A stretch of 49,319 nt of DNA. Source: Pollutiaquabacter sp046052345 (GTDB taxonomy: Bacteria; Bacteroidota; Bacteroidia; AKYH767-A; 2013-40CM-41-45). Below, one piece after another: positions 15,726-25,567 of this stretch (within the stretch, counting starts at the first letter, position 1; each line of letters begins with the position of its first letter). Under the pieces are notes generated by a model. It was not told the DNA's origin. It ran no database searches and was given only the letters and a program-made list of their open reading frames with translations. A program made the position numbers and the translations under genes. Location: positions 1 to 49,319 of the forward strand of contig JBJOMN010000052.1 of NCBI GenBank assembly GCA_046052345.1, given 5' to 3'.

Positions 15726-16415
15726 TTGATAGATACCTCCTTCAATTTCACCTCGGATGCTGCCGGCGGCGACCCGGATTTGTACAGTCCGACGCTGCGC
15801 AGGTACCATGTCCTGCTGTGGAACCGACCGCTTCCTGACGGAAGGCCATTTAATCTTCAGGCACGGGAGGGGGGAGCTTATCTTTCCTTTGAGACGGAAA
15901 CCGAGCATTTCGTATTCGGCAGTGACGCAATCACCCATTCCTACCGCAACCATGTGCGGAAGAAACATATCACGGAGCAAGTACCCGACCAGGTCAACGA
16001 ACTGTTCGATCTGGGATGTACTATCGGAGCATATGTCATATTTCCGAAAAATCGCGTGGACGGCGGCCTTACCATCAACCAAGCCCGCGGAACCAACCGC
16101 CTTATCGACGACCGCTTCGACCTGACGCTGGAGTGCATCCGACGTCATTACCTCGGTCTGCCGAGTCCGCTGCAGGATACCTTGGCACGGTATGCCGGTT
16201 TTTTCCGGTTGTTCGGCACCTTCAGCGACTACGTACGTTTTTTCCTGCTGGACGACCTTTTGGACGATGCCGGTAATATCCGCTTCCATCTGCCTTTTGA
16301 TGACTTCCGTACTCCGCCGGGATTCGCGACTACTGACGACTATCTATTGTACAAGGAGAACGTCTGTCGCTTTGTGCGGATGCGGAACCGGAGAATCGAA
16401 GGCTTGCAGCGGTAG
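15726..16415 (+). CDS. DUF6994-like protein
   Basis: A 229-residue cytoplasmic protein. The opening IDTSFNFTSDAAGGDPDLYSP, then LRRYHVLLWNRPLPDGRPFNL and the later TRGTNRLIDDRFDLTLECIRRHY-type region look like the DUF6994 family, whose function is unknown. No signal peptide or membrane segment is seen. Translation probably starts at TTG (15726), because the conserved IDTSF begins at once and no ATG lies upstream in frame. The downstream half (FFRLFGTFSDYVRFFLLDDLL) is rich in Phe and Asp, with no catalytic motif recognised. It appears to be a single-gene unit. Confidence 0.65.
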   Translation: MIDTSFNFTSDAAGGDPDLYSPTLRRYHVLLWNRPLPDGRPFNLQAREGGAYLSFETETEHFVFGSDAITHSYRNHVRKKHITEQVPDQVNELFDLGCTIGAYVIFPKNRVDGGLTINQARGTNRLIDDRFDLTLECIRRHYLGLPSPLQDTLARYAGFFRLFGTFSDYVRFFLLDDLLDDAGNIRFHLPFDDFRTPPGFATTDDYLLYKENVCRFVRMRNRRIEGLQR

Positions 16416-16699
16416 TTCATCCTGAAAAATCCTGCCGAAGCTGTACGGTCCTATTTGTAAGGACTCATTGGCACATTGTATTTTTTAACAATCAGGACGG
16501 AGAATACATTATCAGGGGACTTCGATCCGGGGCTTGGTCTTCACTTTTAGACCACACGGAGGGAATGCCGGCTTTTCTCAAACTGTAAGAAATCCGTGCT
16601 TATTGGGGTCATCACGGTCGCCGGTCACGCTAATATTGTTTAGGATGGACCGGAGTCTCTCCGGGGATCGTTGCTGTCCCATACCAAGATGCACCATTC

Positions 16700-17185
16700 A
16701 TGAAGACAAAAATCGTAGCGTCACTGTGTTTTGCCTGGCTGATAAACGGGGCTCTTTTTGCCAATTCCACCGGACTCGCGACGGCCATTACTTCCGGAGA
16801 CATACCCGCCGTGGAAGCACAGTTGCAACTGGGTACGGATGTGAATGCAATCGCGGAGAACGGTTTCACACCCCTTGCCATCGCCTGTCAGAACGGAAAT
16901 GAAAAGATAGCGGCGATGCTCATCGCTTCCGGAGCAGATGTGAATCTTCCTTCCCAAAATTCCGCTACTCCGCTCATCGAAGCGGCGCGGTCGGGCAATC
17001 CTGCCCTGACCGATCTGCTGCTGGCCGAAGGAGCTGACGTCGGATATATGGACATGAACCGGATGAATGCTTACGATCATGTCGTGGAGGCAATGCCTCC
17101 CGGTCCCGCAACGGATTCCGGATACGGCCGCGTATTCACCCGGCTGCAGGAGGAGATTAGAAAGAAACTCGACAGCAAACGCTGA
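16700..17185 (+). CDS. Exported ankyrin-repeat protein
   Basis: A 161-residue protein with a signal peptide (MKTKIVASLCFAWLINGALFA) and about three ankyrin repeats: GDIPAVEAQLQLGTDVNAI (33-51), NGFTPLAIACQNGNEKIAAMLIASGADVN (54-82) and ATPLIEAARSGNPALTDLLLAEGADV (88-113). Ankyrin repeats bind proteins; the partner is unknown. The C-terminal helix (RVFTRLQEEIRKKLDSK) is charged. It lies 21 bases before the large SprB-repeat gene, suggesting a shared transcript and possibly an envelope role alongside it. The preceding 284 bases hold no gene. Confidence 0.85.
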   Translation: MKTKIVASLCFAWLINGALFANSTGLATAITSGDIPAVEAQLQLGTDVNAIAENGFTPLAIACQNGNEKIAAMLIASGADVNLPSQNSATPLIEAARSGNPALTDLLLAEGADVGYMDMNRMNAYDHVVEAMPPGPATDSGYGRVFTRLQEEIRKKLDSKR

Positions 17186-17206
17186 AATCCTTAGGAGAAG
17201 ACCTGC

Positions 17207-20200
17207 ATGAGACAACATTTTACCAGAAGCCTCAACTTCCTGCTTTTCGTGTGCTTGCTGTTTCTCACTGCGTTTGCGCAGGCACAGAACACGGACCTGC
17301 CGAATCCCACTGCCAACATCCAGAAGGTTCCGGCAGGAACCTATGTGATCGCCATGGACAATACGCTTCAGTCCAATCCGGGATATTTCAATGTGAAAGC
17401 CTACGGACTGGTAGTGAAGATACTTAACAACCGCAAAGCGGTCTGCTGGGCGATCCGCTCCGGCAAATCGAAGGACGATATCGATTTTTCCGCACCTGCA
17501 ACGCAGATATTTCCGACCTCATCCGCCTCTTCTCTCAGGAATTTCAAGGCCGGACCGTTTCTGGTTCTTCCGCGGGATTCCAATGGCGTTGCAGCGGTCA
17601 TTTCCGCATTCAATGCAGGGTTAGCTGCTGCCGACAAAGTCAACGTCTACCAGCTCACATCGGATGTCATGGTGGATATACGGTATATCCTCACCCAGAT
17701 TCCGCGCGTCGCCATCCTTAACGACGGATCCAATTCCGCCGTTCATGCCAAGTACTTTTCCTTCGCCTCCATCGATTCCGTCACGAACTGGCGGATCACG
17801 GCAGCCGTCAATCTCGACGATTCCTGTTATACGTTCGCATCGGAACCGCATTCCGACAAGGTCGGGCCGACCATCGACTCGATCCGCGCCTATGTGATGA
17901 ACGGCGGGAACTTCCTTGCGCAATGCAGGGCCGTAAACACCTATGAAAACGAGCTCAACGGACGATTCCAGACCAACAACGGTATCCTGATCCGTAACCT
18001 GAACACCTCTCCGAATTATTCGTACCCTAATCCTGATCTCTCCTTTTCACAGTACGAAGGCCGCTTCGATCCGATTGTCATCGGCGGCTCGGAGCGAAAC
18101 TGGATCACCGCTTCCGGATCGTCCTACATTAACAACACGCATTTCCATCAGACAGGCGATCTGGTTGCAGACAGTAACCTCGCCGGGCAGACCGTTGCCA
18201 AACTCGCACCCGGAACAGGCCATCTCGTTTTCTATACAGGTGGACATGATTATGCGAAGAGCTTGACCGGAGATTTCATCAACGGGATGCGATCGTATTT
18301 CAATGCGATGCTAACGCCGAGTGGTGTGACTAAATGTAACTTCCTGCGTTTCGACAACGACCTGGCCGTCACCAAGACCGGCGATTCCGCCGTTTGTGTC
18401 GGCAGCAGTGCTTTCTTTACCATCGTCGTCACCAACAACGGCCCGATGGCGACCAATTCCGCCAACGTGCTTTTACAAGAGATTTTCCCGTCCAACGGAT
18501 TTTCCATCGTTTCCGCTACACCTTCCAAAGGCACGTATGACCTTGTTGCCAATGAGTGGTCCGTCGGCCCGATGAGTTATATGGAAAGCGATACGCTGGT
18601 CATCGAAGCCACGGCGATCCTTCCCGGCTATTATGAGAACAAAGTGCAGATCGTCCGTGACGAGCACGACTACGACCAGACGAACGATACGGCTGCCGTC
18701 TCGATTTTCGTCAGCGAACTCGATGCCTCCGTGAACTCGACTCCTGTAGTTTGCCACGGCGATTCCAACGGTACGGCCGCAGTCACTTCCTTGAATCCCT
18801 TTTCGACAATCTCTTGTCTTTGGTCTACCGGAGACACGGCGGCGTCTCTCACCGGATTGACCGCGGGATCGTATTCGGTGACGGTTTCTGACCTCACTTG
18901 TTCCAAGACGTTCGATGTCGAAGTCGGCACTCCGCCAGCTTTGGCAGCTTCTTTGGACTCCGCTGCCAATGTCCGTTGTCACGGGGAGTCTTCCGGTGCG
19001 ATTTCCGTGACCGTGGCAGGTGGTACGGTTCCGTATTCGTACCAATGGTCGAACGGTGCCGTATCGGAGGATCTTGCCGATATTCCCGCAGGTGTTTACG
19101 TCCTGCAGGTCCATGACAGCGTCGGTTGTGCGGCTCAACTGCAAGAAACGGTAAACGAGCCGTCAACCTTGGATCCGCTGATTTCGGGAACGTCTTTCAC
19201 GGTCAGCAATGTTTCCTGTCACGGAGGCTCCGACGGAAGTGTCAGCCTGACTGTTCAGGGCGGTGTTCCTCCCTATCTCTACCAATGGTCGAACGGCGCG
19301 GTTGACTCTACGGTGTCGAACCTTCCCGCAGGACCGATCCAGGTCACGATCTATGATTCGAACGGCTGCTCCGCCGGTACGGCCACTACCTTATCGGAAC
19401 CGGATCCGATTACTCCGCAAGTGCTTGCGCTGTCGGCGTATAACGGGCTGTACAACATCAGTTGTTTCGGCGCTACAGACGGAGAAGTGGATGTGTCCGT
19501 GGTGGGAGGAACGCCACCGTATTCGTTCACATGGTCGAACGGTACGATGTCGGAGGACCTGATGAACGTTTCTGCAGGAGCTTACGATCTGACGGTTGTC
19601 GATTCCCTCGGATGTACCGGTCAGCTGACGGTGACCCTTTCCCAGCCCGATGAGCTGACCGTGCAGTTGTCAAGTCCCGTACTTTCCAACGGCGCAAACA
19701 TCGCCTGCAACGGCGGTTCCACAGGATCGGTCTTCTCGTCCGTTTTCGGCGGAACACCCCCGTATGCATATAACTGGAATCCTTCCGGCATCACGTCCGA
19801 CTCGCTGACACAACTCACGGCGGGGTACTATCTGTTGGATGTCACGGACTTCAACGGATGTCAGGCATCTTCCGCCATCACCTTGTCGGAGTCGCCGCAG
19901 CTTTCTCTGACCATGTCATCGACTGCCGACGGCTGTTACGCGGACTCCTCCGGCTCCGTCAGTGTGACCGGAGTTACAGGAGGAACGGCCCCTTATTCTT
20001 ATCACTGGGATGGACTGACAAGCATCAATTCGATGGTCGCATCGCTGCCTGCGGGAACATATGCAGTAACGGTGACGGACCAATTCGGTTGTACGGTAAG
20101 CGGAACAGCCACTATCACACAGCCAGCGCAATTGGTTTCCTCGCTGACGGCCGCCTTGCTTCCCAACGGACACCATATCGCCTGTAACGGTGACCATACG

Positions 20201-21598
20201 GGCTCGATTCAATCCTCTGTTGCCGGCGGAACCCCGCCTGTCGCCTACGTGTGGAGCAACGGAGCGAATACTCCCGGTATCAGCGGACTTCCGGCCGGCA
20301 CGTATTCGTTGCTGGTTGTCGATGCAAACGGCTGTACGTCCAACCAGACCCTTGTGATCACCCAGCCGGAGCAACTGCAAGCGACCACCTCTTTTTCGGA
20401 TCCGCGCTGTACCGGTGGTGCCACCGGCACGCTACATGTCGACACCGTTTTCGGAGGGACTCCTCCGTATAGTTACGCTTGGAGCGGCACGTCGTCTTCT
20501 TCTCCCGATGTACAGCAACTGACGGCCGGTTCTTATTCGGTCACCATCACTGATCAAAGCGGATGCACCGACATCCGGCCATTCACGCTCACCGATCCCC
20601 CTGCACTTTTAATGGGAATCGACCATGTCACCGACCCGCTCTGCCATGGCGGAAACAACGGGGAGCTGGCATTTTCCGTCACCGGTGGAACAGGATCGGT
20701 TCAGATCACCTTGGGAAATTCGACGGGGAGCGGACCGCTGTTCAGCGGGCTGTCGGCAGGAATATATACGGCCATCGCCACCGACCAGAACGGCTGTACC
20801 GTTACGTTGCAGGGGACCATTGCGGACCCGCCCCCGGTCATCGCCGATGCCGGACCTGACCGGGTCATCTGCGAAGGGAACACTGCACAGTTAGGAGCAG
20901 TGATAGCAGCAGGGCAGACCGGTTACTGGACCACTTCGGATCCGGCGGTTTCCTTTGAAAACAATGCTGTTCCGGACGTGACGGTTTACGGATTGCCCGA
21001 AGGGACCAGTCAACTCCTTTGGACGGTGTCCGACATCCACGGATGCACCGACACTGCTTCGGTAATCGTTCTTTCCTATAGCGGTGTTTTCGCGGAAGCC
21101 GGCACCGATACGGTATTCTGCGGGGATTTAGGATTACTGCTCGAAGCGAATCTTCCTGATGACATGAGCGGTATGTGGACCAGTGTCAACGGGGCGATAT
21201 TCAGCGACCCCTTCGATCCCAACGCAATCGTTAACATCATTCATCGCGGTGCAGACACGCTACAATGGACGATCATGAACTCCTATTGTGAGAAGTCGGA
21301 CTATCTGGTCGTCTATTCCAACGACTGCGGATTCGACATGCCTACGGGCTATTCACCCAATGGCGACGGGAAGAACGATGACTTCGAGATAAAGGGATTA
21401 TACAGCTATCCGGACAATTACCTGCGGATCTTCAACCGGTGGGGAAACCTGGTCTTCAGTTACGACGATTACACAGGACATGAATGGAAAGGCCAGAACA
21501 ATGCCGGCGATCCGCTCCCGGACGGCACTTATTTCGTACTGTTCGTGGCGAACGGTTCCGACTTCCGCAAGGCTACCTACGTCGACATACGGAGATAA
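17207..21598 (+). CDS. Giant SprB-repeat adhesin-like T9SS type B protein
   Basis: A 1463-residue surface protein. Signal peptide 1-27 (AFAQAQ). Residues ~30-380 form an unassigned domain, possibly glutamine-amidotransferase/ThuA-like (IPRVAILNDG, GTGHLVFYTGGHDY). About 384-500 is a DUF11-like segment (AFFTIVVTNNGPMATNSA). About 505-1208 holds nine SprB repeats, each with a C.G..G.V segment, GGTPPYSY.WSNG, L.AG.Y.VTV.D..GC and a closing .QP.L. After two Ig-like stretches, residues ~1374-1463 form a CHU_C/type B sorting domain (GYSPNGDGKND, LRIFNRWGNLVFSY, PDGTYFVLF). In gliding Bacteroidota, SprB-repeat proteins are mobile surface adhesins; here adhesion is inferred. A PorP/SprF-like gene follows by 36 bases, the usual pairing for type B cargo. 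Confidence 0.92.
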   Translation: MRQHFTRSLNFLLFVCLLFLTAFAQAQNTDLPNPTANIQKVPAGTYVIAMDNTLQSNPGYFNVKAYGLVVKILNNRKAVCWAIRSGKSKDDIDFSAPATQIFPTSSASSLRNFKAGPFLVLPRDSNGVAAVISAFNAGLAAADKVNVYQLTSDVMVDIRYILTQIPRVAILNDGSNSAVHAKYFSFASIDSVTNWRITAAVNLDDSCYTFASEPHSDKVGPTIDSIRAYVMNGGNFLAQCRAVNTYENELNGRFQTNNGILIRNLNTSPNYSYPNPDLSFSQYEGRFDPIVIGGSERNWITASGSSYINNTHFHQTGDLVADSNLAGQTVAKLAPGTGHLVFYTGGHDYAKSLTGDFINGMRSYFNAMLTPSGVTKCNFLRFDNDLAVTKTGDSAVCVGSSAFFTIVVTNNGPMATNSANVLLQEIFPSNGFSIVSATPSKGTYDLVANEWSVGPMSYMESDTLVIEATAILPGYYENKVQIVRDEHDYDQTNDTAAVSIFVSELDASVNSTPVVCHGDSNGTAAVTSLNPFSTISCLWSTGDTAASLTGLTAGSYSVTVSDLTCSKTFDVEVGTPPALAASLDSAANVRCHGESSGAISVTVAGGTVPYSYQWSNGAVSEDLADIPAGVYVLQVHDSVGCAAQLQETVNEPSTLDPLISGTSFTVSNVSCHGGSDGSVSLTVQGGVPPYLYQWSNGAVDSTVSNLPAGPIQVTIYDSNGCSAGTATTLSEPDPITPQVLALSAYNGLYNISCFGATDGEVDVSVVGGTPPYSFTWSNGTMSEDLMNVSAGAYDLTVVDSLGCTGQLTVTLSQPDELTVQLSSPVLSNGANIACNGGSTGSVFSSVFGGTPPYAYNWNPSGITSDSLTQLTAGYYLLDVTDFNGCQASSAITLSESPQLSLTMSSTADGCYADSSGSVSVTGVTGGTAPYSYHWDGLTSINSMVASLPAGTYAVTVTDQFGCTVSGTATITQPAQLVSSLTAALLPNGHHIACNGDHTGSIQSSVAGGTPPVAYVWSNGANTPGISGLPAGTYSLLVVDANGCTSNQTLVITQPEQLQATTSFSDPRCTGGATGTLHVDTVFGGTPPYSYAWSGTSSSSPDVQQLTAGSYSVTITDQSGCTDIRPFTLTDPPALLMGIDHVTDPLCHGGNNGELAFSVTGGTGSVQITLGNSTGSGPLFSGLSAGIYTAIATDQNGCTVTLQGTIADPPPVIADAGPDRVICEGNTAQLGAVIAAGQTGYWTTSDPAVSFENNAVPDVTVYGLPEGTSQLLWTVSDIHGCTDTASVIVLSYSGVFAEAGTDTVFCGDLGLLLEANLPDDMSGMWTSVNGAIFSDPFDPNAIVNIIHRGADTLQWTIMNSYCEKSDYLVVYSNDCGFDMPTGYSPNGDGKNDDFEIKGLYSYPDNYLRIFNRWGNLVFSYDDYTGHEWKGQNNAGDPLPDGTYFVLFVANGSDFRKATYVDIRR

Positions 21599-21634
21599 TC
21601 AAGCCTCCTTACGAAAACTAAACACACACGAAAC

Positions 21635-22579
21635 ATGAACAGCAGACGTATACGCACGAAGCTACTCATCATTGTCTTCTCTCTTACCGGTGTGGTGCAA
21701 GCCCAGCAGGACATGCTGCTTAGTCAATACATGTTCAATCATCTGCTGATCAATCCGGCCTATGCCGGCAGTCATGAATACATGATGAGCAGTCTGCTGT
21801 ACCGGAAACAATGGGTCGGCTACGAGGGAGCGCCCGTGAGCCAGGTGGCGAGTCTTCACGGACCGATAGGGCTTACGGATTTCGGAGCAGGCATGATGAT
21901 TTCCCACGATGTCATCGGCGTAACGGAAAGGACGGACGCTTTTGCGAACGCCGCCTATCATTTACGATTGGGCGAGCGTACGAAGCTGGCGATGGGGTTG
22001 AGGGCCGGCGGAGGTTATTACTCGTGCCGCAACAGTGACTTGAAAGTATGGGACAATTCGGACCAGGTCTTCAAGGAGAATGTGGCATCCCGGTTTCTTC
22101 CTAACGCCGGTGCAGGCCTTTATCTGCATGCTCCCAAGTCCTATTTCGGAGTTTCCGTGCCGTCCCTTATCAGCTACGATCCGCAGGACCGCTTCGGCAT
22201 ATCGCTTTCCGGAAGCGACTTCGTTCCCCGACAGGTACGTCATTACTTCATGACGGCCGGAACGGTACTCACCATCAACGCGGATATAGTCATGAAACCG
22301 AGTGTGCTGGTCAAATATGTGAAAAACGCACCCGTCCAGGCGGACTTCAATTTGAATTTCCTTTTCCTGAAGACCCTTTGGCTCGGCGGCAGTTATCGTA
22401 CGGACGATGCCGTAGTGGGAATCATGGAGTTGCAGCTGAGCCGCCGCCTACGGATCGGCTACAGTTACGATTATACCCTTTCGGAGATACAGTATTACAG
22501 TGCCGGATCGCACGAATTCATGATCGGCTACGACTTCGGAACCGAGGTCTCGAAGGTGGCGACGCCACGTTATTTCTGA
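21635..22579 (+). CDS. PorP/SprF-family type IX outer-membrane protein
   Basis: A 314-residue protein with a signal peptide (ending VVQAQ) and the family opening QQDMLLSQYMFNHLLINPAYAG, then HEYMMSSLLYRKQWVGYEGAPVSQVAS. The rest alternates polar and hydrophobic residues as a beta-barrel does and ends in an aromatic residue (PRYF). PorP/SprF proteins sit in the outer membrane and help export or anchor the CHU_C-type protein encoded just upstream; SprF does this for SprB. The 36-base gap and shared strand indicate one operon, so this is probably the dedicated partner of the 1463-residue protein. Length is typical. Confidence 0.93.
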   Translation: MNSRRIRTKLLIIVFSLTGVVQAQQDMLLSQYMFNHLLINPAYAGSHEYMMSSLLYRKQWVGYEGAPVSQVASLHGPIGLTDFGAGMMISHDVIGVTERTDAFANAAYHLRLGERTKLAMGLRAGGGYYSCRNSDLKVWDNSDQVFKENVASRFLPNAGAGLYLHAPKSYFGVSVPSLISYDPQDRFGISLSGSDFVPRQVRHYFMTAGTVLTINADIVMKPSVLVKYVKNAPVQADFNLNFLFLKTLWLGGSYRTDDAVVGIMELQLSRRLRIGYSYDYTLSEIQYYSAGSHEFMIGYDFGTEVSKVATPRYF

Positions 22580-22735
22580 TAACAGCAGGTCCCGGGCTAT
22601 TCTGAATGGACCGTGATCGGCCTTATTAGTCCGTTGTATGACAGGCCCTTCAGCTTGTCACACTGTCTTCGGGCCATACATCGACGCCCCCGTTATTTGT
22701 GTTATAATTTTTTTATATTTGAAAAAAACGGGAAC

Positions 22736-23326
22736 ATGAAAAAACCACACTTCCTTCTTTCGGCATTCGCCGTATTTTTTCTGACGCAGTGTACTCCGTC
22801 TAAAGACCCTTCCAAGACCGCTCCCACCGCCGGTTTACAGGACTCTACCGGAGGATATCCCTCGCAGGTCCTCTATGGCGAGCACCTGGTTACGGTTTGC
22901 GGTTGCAACGACTGTCATACTCCCAAAAAGATGACCGACCAGGGCCCTGTTCCGGACAGTAGCCTGTGGCTATCCGGACACCCTGCAGCAATGCCCGCTC
23001 CGGCCGTTGACCGTGCCGATATGGCCAAGCGCGGATTAGCGGTCACGGATATGCTCACAGCTTGGGTAGGACCCTGGGGGGTTTCATATGCTCCGAACCT
23101 TACCTCTGACCCGACCGGAATCGGCAACTGGACCGAACAGCAGTTCATCAATTGTATCCGTGAAGGGAAACTGAAAGGCATGTCCCGTCCGCTGATGCCG
23201 CCAATGCCCTGGAATTTCTATAAATTCATGACGGACAATGAGCTGAAGGCCATTTTCGCCTACCTTAAGTCGGTGAAGCCCGTCGCAAACTTAGCACCCT
23301 CCTGGGAACCTCCTGCGTCTAACTGA
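22736..23326 (+). CDS. Lipoprotein class I cytochrome c
   Basis: A 196-residue periplasm-facing electron carrier. The upstream frame is longer, but the ATG at 22736 starts a lipoprotein signal (FFLTQC, lipidated C19). One heme attaches at CNDCH (57-61). A long insert follows, then a C-terminal helix with KGMSRPLMPPMPWNFYKFMTDNELKAIFAYLKSV, where a Met is the probable sixth iron ligand. This resembles the small cytochromes of sugar or alcohol dehydrogenases and bc-type chains; the redox partner is not in the window. The DsbA/SpxH-like gene follows after two bases, suggesting joint expression. Confidence 0.9.
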   Translation: MKKPHFLLSAFAVFFLTQCTPSKDPSKTAPTAGLQDSTGGYPSQVLYGEHLVTVCGCNDCHTPKKMTDQGPVPDSSLWLSGHPAAMPAPAVDRADMAKRGLAVTDMLTAWVGPWGVSYAPNLTSDPTGIGNWTEQQFINCIREGKLKGMSRPLMPPMPWNFYKFMTDNELKAIFAYLKSVKPVANLAPSWEPPASN

Positions 23327-23328
23327 CC

Positions 23329-24336
23329 ATGATCCGTACGACAGTTTTCTGCGCCGCATTGCTGCTTTGCCTCAACGTGGGTAGTAGCTGCCAGAGCACC
23401 ACCATCGATATGAACAACGAAAAATCCGGACACCCTCTATTGTGCGACCCCAAGCAGGGGGTATGTGAAACTCCCGGACTTCCTGCACAGGAGCAGGGAG
23501 AACATCCGACCCCGGCTGCGAACAAACCGGTGAAAGTCATATACTTCACCGATCCGATCTGCTCGTCCTGCTGGGGGATCGAGCCCCAGCTCCGCCGTAT
23601 GAAAATGGAATTCGGTGACGTGGTGGAAGTGGAATATCATATGGGCGGACTGCTCCCTCGTTGGGAAGGTTTCAACGGCGGCGGCATCACCAAGCCATCG
23701 GATGTCTATCATCATTGGGAGGAGGTGAGTCATTACTACAACATGCCGATCATCGGCGATGTATGGATAAACGATCCGCTTCCGTCGTCTTATCCGCCGT
23801 CCATCGCGTTCAAGGCGGCTCAACTTCAAAACAAGGAGAAGGCCCTCAAATTCCTGCGCCGCATCCGTGAGATGGTCTTCATCGAAGCGTTGAATATCAC
23901 CCGCTGGGAATACCTTCAGCAGGCCGGACAGTTCGCAGGTCTTGATACTGTGCGTTTGAGAGCGGATTACGAAGGAGTAGCCGCCAAGGACTTCGAAGCC
24001 GACCTGCAGCTTGCCCGACAGATGGGGGTTAGGGGATTTCCTACGCTCTTCTTCACGGACAACAGCGGAAACCGGAATACGGTATACGGCTTCCGTCCGT
24101 ATGCCGATTTCGAGCGTGCGGTGCTCGGCATCTATCCGGATGCCCAACCGGACAAGTCCCGGCATGACATCAAGTATTATCTGAAGGATTACGGAAGCAT
24201 TACCGCACAGGAACTTTCATTGTTCGACAATATCGCTCCGGATGCCGCGGTACTCCGGTTGGACGAACTGGTGAAAAACGGAGCGCTCAAAAAGGTGTCG
24301 ACCAAGAACGGCGCTCTCTGGAGAAACACGGACTGA
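23329..24336 (+). CDS. DsbA/SpxH-like thiol oxidoreductase, probable lipoprotein
   Basis: A 335-residue protein. The N-terminus resembles a lipoprotein signal (LNVGSSC, C21), followed by a Pro-rich linker with two further cysteines. The thioredoxin-like domain has DPICSSCWGIEPQL with active-site C78-x-x-C81 and a later cis-Pro loop VRGFPTLFF. The insert GGLLPRWEGFNGGG is of the SpxH/YjbH or DsbA-FrnE type. The last ~50 residues (SITAQELSLFDNIAPDAAVLRLDELVKNG and on) look like a small winged helix, unusual for an exported protein. Coupling to the cytochrome gene suggests a redox or thiol-maintenance role for that cytochrome. If the N-terminus is not an export signal it could act in the cytoplasm like SpxH. 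Confidence 0.85.
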   Translation: MIRTTVFCAALLLCLNVGSSCQSTTIDMNNEKSGHPLLCDPKQGVCETPGLPAQEQGEHPTPAANKPVKVIYFTDPICSSCWGIEPQLRRMKMEFGDVVEVEYHMGGLLPRWEGFNGGGITKPSDVYHHWEEVSHYYNMPIIGDVWINDPLPSSYPPSIAFKAAQLQNKEKALKFLRRIREMVFIEALNITRWEYLQQAGQFAGLDTVRLRADYEGVAAKDFEADLQLARQMGVRGFPTLFFTDNSGNRNTVYGFRPYADFERAVLGIYPDAQPDKSRHDIKYYLKDYGSITAQELSLFDNIAPDAAVLRLDELVKNGALKKVSTKNGALWRNTD

Positions 24337-24385
24337 CGCTAACATCGAAAGTCCGCTCCCGACGTTCCCCGACTCTTCAACTTCC

Positions 24386-25567
24386 TTGCACGTGTCATCG
24401 CTTTTCGACCATTGTCAGATACGACTTGACGTCCTCCGTGAGCGTGCGTTCAATCTGCGTTGGGCCGAAGCATCTGCGGATTGCATACCGCTGACGGCCG
24501 CTGACCCTGATTTCCCTTGCGCACCGGAGATTTCCGCCGCCATCGAGCAGTTCTCCCGCGACCGCCACTTCAGTTACGGACCTCCCGAGGGACATGTCTT
24601 CTTTCGCGAAGCGATGGCGGAGTATTACAATGAATTCCGTAACGTGGGGATATCGCCTTCGGGCGTGATGGCTTGCGACAGCGCGGCATTCGGCATTCGC
24701 GTAGTTTGTCAGGCGCTGTTGGAACCCGGTGATGAAGCTGTCATACTCGACCCCGTCGATTTCCTGTTCAGGTACAGCGTCGAGCAAACGGGTGCGAAAG
24801 CCGTTTCCTGGCTGCTCCCGGTCGATCCTGCCGCCGCGCCGGATTTATCCCTGCTGGAATCCCTGATTACCGGCAAGACCAAGATGATCTGCCTGTGCAA
24901 CCCCGTCAATCCGACCGGAAGGGTGTTCCTGCGTGAACAGCTTGAAGCAATCGCCGGAATAGCCGAGCGACATGGCCTGATGATCCTGTCCGATGAGATC
25001 TGGAGCGATATCGTCTTTGCGCCTCACCGCTATGTCAGTATCGCATCCCTGCCCGCCGCAGTGAAGCGGACAGTGATTGTCACGGGATTCAGCAAGTCTT
25101 ACGGGCTGGCCGGTCTGCGTGCCGGCGCCATACTGACCGGTGATCCGATGGTTTTTGAAAAAATCCTCAATTCCTCGGAACACCGATACACCGTTCACGG
25201 ATCCGGGGTGCTGGCTCAGGTAGCTGCGACCGCTGCTTTGAAGGAGTCCGCGTACTGGCTGGAGGAATTCCTCCGGCATCTGACGAACATGCGTGAATTC
25301 GTCGTGCGACGGTTCAACGAGCTGCCGGGAGTTCGTTGCTTCTCACCGCAAGGATGTTATGTGGCGTTCGCTGATATCCGTCAAACAGGGAAGTCAGCTT
25401 CGGAAGTCCACGAGTTGTTCTTGTCAAAAGCCCGTGTAGCAGTCGTTCCGGGATTACCGCGCTGGTTCGGCCACGGGGCGGAAGGCCACATCAGAATCAG
25501 TTTCGCCACTTCGAAGGAAATTCTGGATGAAGCGTTTCTGCGTATGGAAAGGGCGATGACGGCATGA
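24386..25567 (+). CDS. PLP-dependent class I/II aminotransferase
   Basis: A 393-residue fold-type I PLP enzyme. Visible motifs: AADPDFPCAPEI near 38, YGPPEGHVFFREAMAEY (64-80), NPVNPTG (172-178, substrate-carboxylate region), SDEIWSDI (202-209, D203 contacts the pyridine nitrogen), FSKSYGLAGLRAG with Schiff-base K237, and a C-terminal HIRISFA arginine. Sequence style lies between aspartate/aromatic aminotransferases and MalY-type C-S lyases, so the reaction cannot be fixed. The start is TTG (24386) or GTG (24392); no nearby ATG fits. The stop overlaps the start of the FAD monooxygenase gene (ATGA), so the two enzymes probably act on one substrate. Confidence 0.9.
   Translation: MHVSSLFDHCQIRLDVLRERAFNLRWAEASADCIPLTAADPDFPCAPEISAAIEQFSRDRHFSYGPPEGHVFFREAMAEYYNEFRNVGISPSGVMACDSAAFGIRVVCQALLEPGDEAVILDPVDFLFRYSVEQTGAKAVSWLLPVDPAAAPDLSLLESLITGKTKMICLCNPVNPTGRVFLREQLEAIAGIAERHGLMILSDEIWSDIVFAPHRYVSIASLPAAVKRTVIVTGFSKSYGLAGLRAGAILTGDPMVFEKILNSSEHRYTVHGSGVLAQVAATAALKESAYWLEEFLRHLTNMREFVVRRFNELPGVRCFSPQGCYVAFADIRQTGKSASEVHELFLSKARVAVVPGLPRWFGHGAEGHIRISFATSKEILDEAFLRMERAMTA

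Noticed and set aside
18473..19144. Long minus-strand frame inside the SprB-repeat gene
   Set aside because: It is an antisense shadow caused by GC-rich codon use; the plus-strand repeats are clearly the coding frame.
18721..20830. Tandem protein repeats as a CRISPR or DNA satellite
   Set aside because: The repeats are diverged at DNA level and in frame; they are SprB protein repeats. No CRISPR array was seen anywhere in the window.
22628..22680. Possible third copy of the TTGTCGA-type palindrome
   Set aside because: Only CAGCTTGTC resembles it; the arms do not match.
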